The notes under the pieces were generated by a model. It had not been told where the DNA came from. It was given only the letters and a program-made list of their open reading frames with translations, and did not search any database. The position numbers and the translations under genes are program-made. Positions 47,001 through 56,000 of a DNA stretch of 64,000 bases are shown in pieces. Source of the DNA: Lytechinus variegatus (taxonomy: Eukaryota > Echinodermata > Echinoidea > Temnopleuroida > Toxopneustidae). The first letter of the stretch is position 1; each line of letters starts with the position of its first letter. Where the stretch lies: positions 21,404,425 through 21,468,424 of the forward strand of contig NC_054751.1 of the NCBI RefSeq assembly GCF_018143015.1, read 5' to 3'.

Positions 47001-50000
47001 AACAGGGGTTTGGTGCTGCACTGGCAGTATCGTATAATTTTCATTACTCTTTTGAGAAGGGACAGACAAAGATGAATAAAGTTGGAAGTAACCTCACAAA
47101 ATCATGCACCATTGTACATTGATTCATTGTATACTCTACTCCCTCCCCCCCCCCCCCCTCAACCCACTGTAGGAGCCCAGCTTAGACGTGACTAAATCAG
47201 GCTTTACATTAGAGAGAGTTGGGCAGTACCTCAGGAAAGAAGACCTCCAGTTCCCAGTCACGACGGCTCCGAACTCGTGGCAAGATTTTGTCGCCTCCAC
47301 ACCCAGCCTCCGTGATAGTGATCTACTCTTTCCATGGCAACGTGAGAGGTCGCTGAGCCAGCTTCATGATGTCGTGAAAGATGCTGTGGACCATGCCCTA
47401 AGTCGACCTCAGGTTGCTTGAAATTTTTTTTTTTTTCAAAGTAATCGGAAGGGAGTGATGCAGGCCATCTATTTAAGTGTGTGTTAGGGGCATCAATATA
47501 AAAAAAAATGGATAGAGCAACAACGCACTCTTGTTAGAACACTGGGGAGACTAAAAGTACTTTTAGAGGTCAAGAGCTCCATGCTTTTTCTCTTGTGTGT
47601 GCATGTGTGTTTTATGTGTTGTTTTATGCATTGGTATGGCCCCAATGGTACTTATCATTGTATCATGGTGTACTATTCTTGTGCGCATTTTAGGTCACAT
47701 GACCAAGGTCAAAAGTCAATGAACTTAGGCCATAATGGGGGTATCTGTTGAATTACCATCATAACTTTGCAATTTTATTGATCTGACTTTTTTAAACTTG
47801 GACATAAGAGTAATCAAGTATCACTGAATATCCTGTGTGAGTTTCAGGTCACATGATCAAGGTCAAAGGTCATGCGAGGTCAATGAACTTTGGCCACATT
47901 AGGGGTATTTGTTGAATTCCCATCCTATTTCTGTAAGTGTATTGGTCTAGTTCATAAAACGTGGAAATAAGAGTAACCAAGTATCACTGAACATCTTGTG
48001 TGAGTTATAGTAGTTTTCAAAGTCAGCACTGCTGCTATGTTGAATCGTGTGATGCAGGTGAGACGGCCAGAGGCATTCCACTTGTCTATATTGATCGTTT
48101 GGGTGGGGCAGGGGGGATGTGTTGTTGGGATGAAGTAATTTCAACACAATCACAAAAACAGTCATTGTAAGATGAATTTCATATTTATATTAAAAAAATT
48201 CTAACATCAAGAATATACATGTACATACATTTTGTTCTTTTTTCAATGTGACTGAGCTCTGTGCACAGTAGGTTCAGGGAAATATAAATTGTATCTGTTG
48301 TATTCTTGTTATCAGACGGCTTAGGGAATAGTATTGATATAATTATTTTCCATGTCTTCCACAGAGTGTTGGAGGTGAATCTCTTACATGCAGGGAGTCT
48401 TTCACATTGGACAAGAGATCAGAAACTGATGAACCAGAGTACAGAACACTTTCACAGTAAGTTAAAGCTCAGTTTAGATATCTCTATGACCCATATTTAT
48501 AAAACCTGAAGAAATCTAGTTACTAGTTTAAAAAAAAACTTCTAAAAATTTGACAGCTTCCACTTTCAAATCTTTACTTAAACCCTTTTTTTTATTTCTT
48601 AGTTGTAAAATAGCATGTGAAAATTATTTTATTGATACCCGACTAATTAAGTTTACATTTTGCATGATCAAATAATTCTTTAAGACTTGTAGTACTGTAA
48701 TGTATACCTAGAGAGGCTTATTTTTTGTTATGTTATGATATGTATTTTCTTTTTTTGAAAGTCGCATAGTTTATATTTATTATGCCCTTCATTAAATGAT
48801 GTCTTATTGTTATTGTCAAGTAATTTCATTGGTTGCAGCACTCATTTAGGTCATTATTAGACTTATTAAGGTTTCATTAATATGGTCCTAGGTGGGTGTT
48901 TCATAAAGCTATTCGTAAGTTCAGAGTGACTTTAAGAACGACTGGTGATCCTTCCTTGTGGTAAATGGTATACACAAAAATGTTCATTGCCGATGGTTTA
49001 GCGTGCAAGAAAGGTTCACCAGTCATTCTTAAGGTCGTTCTTAATAACTTACAAACAGCTTTATGAAACAGCCCCCAGTCTTGTAAAGTTTTAAATTATG
49101 ATTATTAAGAGGCATGAATACACTTGGGTGGTTATTATAAGTCAGGTTAATGTTACATCAACTATTTTATCCGTCAAATTACCAGATTTGACAACTTTAC
49201 TTGATTATTATTGGCAGTGAAATATTGCTACTTTGGTAATGTTGGATAAATTGGGACTTGTTGGATAAAACGTCCGACAAGTCTCTTCGTGATGCGCTCC
49301 CCTGTTTGACTTCATTAAATGATTGTTACCAGAGCTGGAATTTATCTGATTTATCCATGCATCTGATGTTGTTTTATTAGACAAAGCCTCCAAGATCAGA
49401 GTAAGCTTCTGACTGTGTTCATGACGGAGCCAGCTCCTACTCGGTGCATCTACTTAACCAGACAAAACACCAAGCCTGACAGGTATGAATTGAGCTTCCA
49501 GTACCAGGGCTGTTTCACAAAGATTTAAGTATGACTTCAATGCCAATGCATACAAGATATGCGACGCGCAATCTTATTGATCAATACGCATTAGTGCACA
49601 TCCTCTTGGTATGATCTGACCAATGTGGCCATGCCTTTTATAACGCACACAACCAGGCATTTAAGTGCAACTCTAATTCATACTTCAATCTTTGTGAAAC
49701 ACCCCACTGGTCACTCATTAAATGGCCTTGGGGGCTGATGTCTTAGCGCTGGCCTTGACCTTGAAAGTGGATGTATTGGCCTTCAGGGTTGATGCCTTGA
49801 CTCCATCACTGCATGATTGTACAAGATTGTTGTCTTTGTCAGTCAGTCAGCAGATCAAAGTTTAAAATCTTGTTTCGTCCCCTTTGAATGGGGGTGGCCG
49901 AATTTACCTCACACAACAGTTCCCCTTACATAGTTACTGACAACTTGTTTTCCACTTGCAGTTATGGTAGTATTCAGAGCAACAGAATAGGAAGTTAATA

Positions 50001-53000
50001 CATCACACAAACAATATGAAATAATCAATAATTTATTAAAGTTTATTCTCGTCAGTTTTCATGGGAAATTTGACACCACTTAGATGCTCAAGCTGTAACA
50101 GCTGATGTCGATCACCCTGAGTAGAATATCATTCATGACCAGTAGACATCGTGTAATGCCTCTGGAAATTTCCACCTGGGTAAAAGTCATTATCACGCCT
50201 TCTCTGGCCTGACAGTTGCCAGAGGCTAAGCATGCTTAGCCGAAGCATTTCTCGATGATACATTGAGTTTGCTTTCCCCAAAAAAGAGGTCTCTGATAAT
50301 GGTATTTCTAGTGCTTTTCACAAAGTGTGGGGTATCAGCGAACATTAATCCATCGCCCGTAAAAGCTGATACCCATATGACTTTAAAAACAGAGCTATGC
50401 AAGTCGCTTTTGATAGCTTCACACCCTTTGAGATTATACAATTAATGCACATTTATGAGTGTGTTATGACGATGCAGCACACTCGAGGGTATTTACAATT
50501 ATGCGAAAGCAAGAGGCGCTTGCACCGAGTGCTTTTGCATAATATTGTGAATGCCCGAGAGTTGCTCGCATCGTCACTAACATCACAAATCTTAAAATGT
50601 GCATTAATTGTTTTATAAAACGGGTCGGCAAAAATAATTTTTCATGGAAATCTTGTTCAAATCCCTCCAACTTGTGTACGATCGCACAGACGAAGAGATC
50701 ACAAGACTATCAATTATGACATCACAGGCGTATCTACTATGCGCGCCTAAGTAAGCGCATCAAAATCCTAGCCAGCCTCTTTTACTGAACGCGTATCAGT
50801 TTTTACGTGCTATTGGAACTAATGCTGCACAAAAATTGCATAGTGCTGCACAAAAAATGCACAGTGCTGCACGAAAAATGCACGACTGGAAGGTTGCGCA
50901 TAATTAAAGCATGAACATGTGACTTGAATACGCACTCACCATTGGCTACATCCTTGAACCTGTTTTAATTGTTGTTAATTCACTATATTTTTTAATTTAC
51001 CCATATCAGAAGTAGCAGTGATGTAACAGAGATTGTTCAGCTGACCTTTGGAACTCTGGGGAGCTTAGATCCTGATGAAAGTGTAGTCTCACTTGCTGCT
51101 GATAGGTATGAAAATGTGTTTTTAAGTATTATAAGTCTCTTGTGTTGTTGCTTTGGGGAGGGATGTCTGTTCTATTGTCAATGCATACTGCCTTTATTTG
51201 AAGAACATTGTCATATACTGTTACCATAAAATAATCACTTAATAATTTAAGTTTTATTATCAATTGGTAGCTTCTATAGCACTCCTAGATTTTGATTTGC
51301 TGTTAAAGTGGTAGATGCCTCGCATTTCCATTGATGGGCTCCTGGGTTTAGTGTCATATGAAAATTATTATCATTGAAACAGTTTTTAAGCTACTATTTA
51401 TCTACTAATTTGTGATTGATTCCTGGCTTATAGATATCAAATTTCATGACACAGAGTTCTACCATCTGTAGACACAGTTTCCTCTTTATATGGAGCGTTG
51501 TGGCCCAGTGGATAAGTCTTCTGACTTTGAAACAGAGGGTCGTGGGTTCGAATCCCAGCCATGGCGTTATTTCCTTCAGCAAGAAATTTATCCACATTGT
51601 GCTGCACTCGACCCAGGTGAGGTGAATGGGTACCCGGCAGGATTAATTCCTTGAATGCATGAGCGCTGAAAGGCAGCTCGAGCTAAAGCCGGGGTAATAA
51701 TAATAATAACTACGCGCCTTGGAATAGAATATTTCTAGATAGATGGTGCTATATAAATGCATATTATTATTATTAGGTGTTATTAGGTGGTCTGTCTTTG
51801 ACAGATCACCTCTTAATTTCGTCAGAATTTTCTTATTACTTTATTTATTTATTTTTAACGATTTTTTGTCGCCAAGTTATCTCAAAATGGACTTGATCAA
51901 TTTCATTGAATTTCATGTCATCTATAGGATCTGTCATGGACACGTCAAAATAAGCTTTTCAAGGTCATCATGTTATGATGACGTCATCTAGGCGCCATTT
52001 TGTAAAATCACATCAATCATATCTCCATTATCAATTATAAAAAATCAATCAAATTAACATCACATCAACTTTACGTCAAGAGTCATTAGGTCATGTCATC
52101 AAAGGTCACCTGGAGGTCACGACGCACGCGTACGCGCGCGTCAAAATTTCAAAATGCTCAAAATCACTTTTTGACCAAAGTAGAGTACGTTTCAGGTCAT
52201 TTTAAGCATTTCAAAATTTTGCGCGCGCACGTCCGCGCGTAACGCCTTAACGCGACGCAGAAACACCGTTTTTTTTTACATCTTTGCATTGATAATGAAA
52301 TTCTGAACAATTTGATACCTTGATCAACCTTCTACGACCATTAATGACGAAATTAACACCCGTTGAAGTTTGCAGCACGTGTGCGCGCGAGCTCTCACTA
52401 TAGGCCATATATGTGCAAAAACATGCCTATTGAAAATTCACTGTAGCTCTTTAAATAGTCCGTTGACCCCCAATTTTTTTTCATATATCGATAGAGTATT
52501 AGTTGCAGATTTGATTTCATGTCACCATTGTCCCTGAATTTGATCATGACGTCATCAAAATGGCGCCTAAACTAAAAATTTCATTTTTTCAAAAATGACG
52601 TCATCAAATTTATGCAAATTTGGTTGTAACTTCTTAAATATTGATTATTTTTCGCCCAGATTTCGATATGATGTAGTTTAGAATGTACTCTTTCTCTTTA
52701 GTTAACATTAATTTTTGTTTTGAGAAACGCATCATTGCGTAAAACAGCGATGAAAAGAGGCATGTCATTTTTCCTCATTTTGCGTGTAATCTCTATGGGA
52801 CATGACTTTTTCCCAAAACTAGATTCGACATTCCTCTATTTCGTGAGCCATATCTCCATTTTTTCTTGTCGGTTTTCCCTGAGCTTCTAACATGTTGTAG
52901 CTGAGATTCTGGGCTATCGGAAGTGTGTCCTTCATTGTTTGATCAGATGCCGGGATCATGCCCGTATTTCACTTGCAAAATTGGAATTGTAATTCTCAAA

Positions 53001-56000
53001 ATTGCTTACGTGTAATCTCAATGGGGAATATCGTGGCTCAATGGATAACGCATTTGACTTGCTTTCTCGAGGGCGGAGGTTCGAGTCCTGGGGTGAACAA
53101 GATGATTTTTTTTTCCCATTTTTTTTTCTTTTTACCACCTCATACATGATCCTTTATGATAATTTAAAGGTACAAATGTTAAAATTTACCAAGATAAGAC
53201 AGATTATAATTACTTTTTTTCATATCACATGTATTGTCATACATCAATGAGACCCTTTTGCAGTGCTTTATCATCTCCCGTCTTTCACAAGTATTCCATC
53301 CATAATGAGCATTCCGTTGTCACCATGAAGATCATATTGATATGCATGAATATGGTAATAGTAATCATGATGCCGAGAATAAAGACAGACCACCTAATTC
53401 GTCCGCATGACGAATTAAATTCTAGTTGTTATTATTATTATTATATTTCAAGAGTAGATCCAAAAGGAGTTGTAGATATCAGGGCACTGTTTCATGAAGC
53501 TTGTCAGCACTGACAGGTTATAGTTCTTTGTTTCCATAGTAACAGTTGGTGGCCAGTGCTTGTCAGCCAATCATCATCAAAGAGTCTTTGGAACTTTGTA
53601 CTGGAGTATATTCAATTTTAATGCACATTTAACTATCACATTTACATGTAAAAATGCATTTTTCATTTTGAAATTAATTAATTGATTTAAATATAGTCAT
53701 ATGGTGCTGGATGCTGCATTCTACGGTGATCACTCCCTCTCGCTCCTTCTACAAGAGGTTAAAGATGATGAGAGTAACAACGGTAAGCCTGTCCTATGTC
53801 AGTTGCCACTGGAAGCACTCCAAGCAGAGGCAGAGTTCACTCCCATGTCACAGGTCAAAGGTCATCTATCAACAGGACAAACTGTGTAAGTTGCTTTCTC
53901 CTTTTTGTGGGCAAGCTTAAATTTAACAGATATGTGTACTTCCATAATGTTCTCTTGAATTTACAAGGAGAATTAAGGCCACCATACACATTACATTAAG
54001 TCGGACACCAGTTTGGGGGATATCGAGACATGGTACATGAATATCTTAATGTGTGAAGTTCTAAATCATCGTACAATTTTCAAATTTGTGACTATGCTAC
54101 CATCCTAATTGCAATAAAAGTAAACTCAATATCCAGTTGTAATTACGTCATAGCAGTGGTATGATTGGCTATGATTTAAAATCAATTGGAACTTTACTAA
54201 AAAATAAAGGCTTCCAATTGTCCGCAATTGTTTCATTAGTATTCTTACAGTTAATCTGAACCTCTAATTAAAAGATCCTCTTCATTCACTTTTTCAGGAA
54301 ATGTGCAAAATGCGATTTGTTCCGTGATTGGATATCGGACCAGTCGTAAGGTGTGCAGAGGCCTTCACCCACCAGTGGAATAGAATTAATGCCAAATGAT
54401 GACATTAAATTTAGTTATGATAATGATTTCACACTCTAACAATATGCTCTGTTGATTGATTGTAGCCATTTTGAATGACAAATCGTCAGTTTGTTAGACT
54501 AATGGGTGTTGCGAGAGACTTGTGATCAATTGCAAGTCTATTTTTTGGTCCCTAAATCAATCATGTCTTTAATTTTGCAATTGATTACTAATCTGCTTCT
54601 TGAAACAGGTTGTGTCATCTGATTTGTTGCAGCTAAAACTGATCAGTTGTAAAGTTACAACAGAATATTTGCTATTGATCGCAAATATTTGCTTGCAACA
54701 CCCCATTAGAGCTGGGGCCTGTTGCATATAACTTTTTACCTGAGAAACTCTGGTAAAAACTGAAAACTAAGGTTAGTCTGAATTCTGCCATTGACTTTAA
54801 CACAGGGCAAAAACTCCGGTAAAAACAACCTGAGTTTTCTCAGGTAAAAAGTTTTATGCAACAGGCCCCTGGTCACACCTGTGTGATTCACATAGCATAC
54901 TGATGTTGATTACAGCAATATTGATCACAACAATGCAAATGGGTTTGCATGACAAATGGCATGTAAGGCAGTGCAACTCAAAATTCTAAAACCCCACTCG
55001 AAATAACCGATAATGTTTGAAAAAATAGTGTGTATTGAAAAAGGAAAAAATAGCATTGTATGTATATTTATGATTTCTGATTTATTGATTTGATATTTGT
55101 CTTTCTTTAGACCAAGTTTCGATGCAGGACCTCTAGTTACATCCAGGCGGATGGACAATATGAGAGCCGCCAGGCTAGCAGTCAGTGGGTCAAGAAAGGT
55201 TGCTTGTGTGGTAAGCAGGCCTACTTATTTTGGATGTTTGATTACGCACACATGCCTGTCAGGATAGGTAATCATGTAGTCAGGATCCGGTTCCTTGAAA
55301 CAGATAAGACAGAACCATTTGATTAAAGATTACAATGCATTCTATGTGATGTTTACAAAGTTGAAAATTTTCTTAAACCTGCATGAGTGCTTCAGATATT
55401 AAGGTTATTACTTTAATACTTCCCCACTCCTTTCATTTGAAAGTTCATGTCTAGGTTTGTAGCTATCGATTGTTAATTTGGAATTGTTAAGATATAGTGT
55501 CAAGTTGTCTACATTAAGTGTAAAGTGTATCTGAAATTGGCCAAATATTACAGTCACTTTAAAGATTAAAGTCTGTAAAACCAAGATTGATTTTTACTTT
55601 ATCATCATAGATCTATATCTAGTACAGTTTAACAGAACTTTGTGAAATCCTGAATTCCAAGCAGAAAAACGATCACACTGTAGATTGCCAAACAGATACG
55701 CGCATGTGGGATCGTGTATTATTGCTTGGAAATACCCAATATTTGAATTTGATTCCTTGCTTATATCGCTAATTTCTTCTATAGCAATTTTCACAATTTC
55801 TCCTAGAATCCTTTGGCAAATATTACGGGACGTATTATGATATCACGCTCGGCACCGTCTGCCTGTACGTTAACTTTTCCTTGTAAACACAACTTCAGTT
55901 TAACTTATACTAGGCCCATATAATTTGGTGTGTATGATACTAGCGTATATCCTAACAATTCTATTGATTTTGAGGTCAGAAGGTCAAAAGACAATTTGCC

